The notes beneath the pieces were generated by a model that searched no databases, was not told the DNA's origin, and worked only from the letters and a program-made list of their open reading frames with translations. A stretch of 64,000 nucleotides of DNA, taken from positions 7,288,922-7,352,921 of the forward strand of contig NC_092678.1 of assembly GCF_964355755.1 (NCBI RefSeq), in the 5' to 3' direction. Both the position numbers and the translations under genes were made by a program. This DNA comes from Antedon mediterranea (taxonomy: Eukaryota > Echinodermata > Crinoidea > Comatulida > Antedonidae). Below, in pieces: positions 63,538 through 64,000 of the stretch (positions within the stretch are counted from its first letter, which is position 1; every line of letters starts with the position of its first letter).

Positions 63538-64000
63538 GTAAGATGCTTTATTTTACCATCATCTCCACAAAGAAAGACAAAATTACTCTCTCTCCCTATT
63601 TTTCTCTCTCTCTCTCTAAACTAGAAATGCCCAACAGTCCAAACATTCCCGACTGCGTAGAATAGTGCGGGCAACATTTAAAGCTAGGTGAAAAAGCTTT
63701 CAATGTACACACACTCAGTTTAAGGCATCCGACTAAGACGGTAAACAAGCTTCTGAAGAAAAGTATAACATAACGATAATCAGCTAAATGTGTTCGTACT
63801 TTTATAAACGCATCTGGCTTGTTAGAATAGCATAACGTAGAGTGGTCTCACAATGAACCCTATAGTAAACCTACTCGTTGTATTTATGCATTACGTCATT
63901 ATATTGATTAATTATTCATGCTTAACGATGTGTAACTAGCGCCATCATATACGCCTCTCCTTCACGAATAGATGATTTCTTTACAATCGGTGCTTTACTA
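63538..64000. other. Start of the next receptor intron
   Basis: A (CT)n run at about 63583-63620 and AT-rich DNA. No exon seen. Confidence 0.5.

Overview
The window is animal nuclear DNA. It is AT-rich, with short coding exons split by GT-AG introns, LINE and SINE retrotransposons, many small inverted-repeat elements and several minisatellites. No bacterial-style operons are present. The interspersed AGGCCTA words, the long foldback elements and the exon-rich adhesion-GPCR locus suggest a marine deuterostome, most likely an echinoderm. That placement is inference, since no marker gene fixes the taxon. Both recognised genes lie on the + strand.

1-6146: two copies of one foldback DNA transposon. 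The inner copy (84-3240) sits inside the left arm of the outer copy (1-83 plus 3251-6146), flanked by a perfect 10-bp target duplication. Because the copies point in opposite directions, they form a roughly 6-kb imperfect palindrome.

6443-14574: a nearly complete 14-exon gene for nucleostemin/GNL3, the circularly permuted nucleolar GTPase. Every splice phase is consistent. Its introns carry a 21-bp minisatellite, a LINE 3' fragment, a tRNA-derived SINE and MITE-like repeats.

14575-25330: intergenic DNA with a 60-bp triplicate, two related hairpins, an isolated signal-peptide exon (16027), a 1.2-kb duplicated block and a defective CR1/L2-type LINE inside one copy of that block. A TATA-box candidate promoter lies at 20553.

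25341-47203: repeated N-terminal modules. There are five signal-peptide exons (three intact, two broken), four exons for a short two-cysteine CUB-like unit and five Thr/Pro-rich linker exons. Nearly all are phase 1-1. Two parallel sets are visible. Set 1 (25341-32767, possibly ending at 33919) has no receptor part. Set 2 (40302-47203) leads into the receptor.

47806-63537: GAIN domain, intact GPS (HL/T) and transmembrane segments 1-5 of an adhesion GPCR that continues beyond the window. One intron (49021-56954) holds a 3.7-kb GT-rich minisatellite interrupted by three transposons nested in one another.

The most notable feature is the adhesion-GPCR locus. A cassette of signal-peptide, CUB-like and linker exons has been duplicated upstream of a single seven-helix part, with a conserved leader box before several of the first exons. 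It could supply alternative receptor N-termini or a soluble ectodomain paralogue. Some cassettes are visibly decaying through a lost ATG, a GT-to-GG donor, a MITE insertion and a 19-20 bp duplication with a stop.
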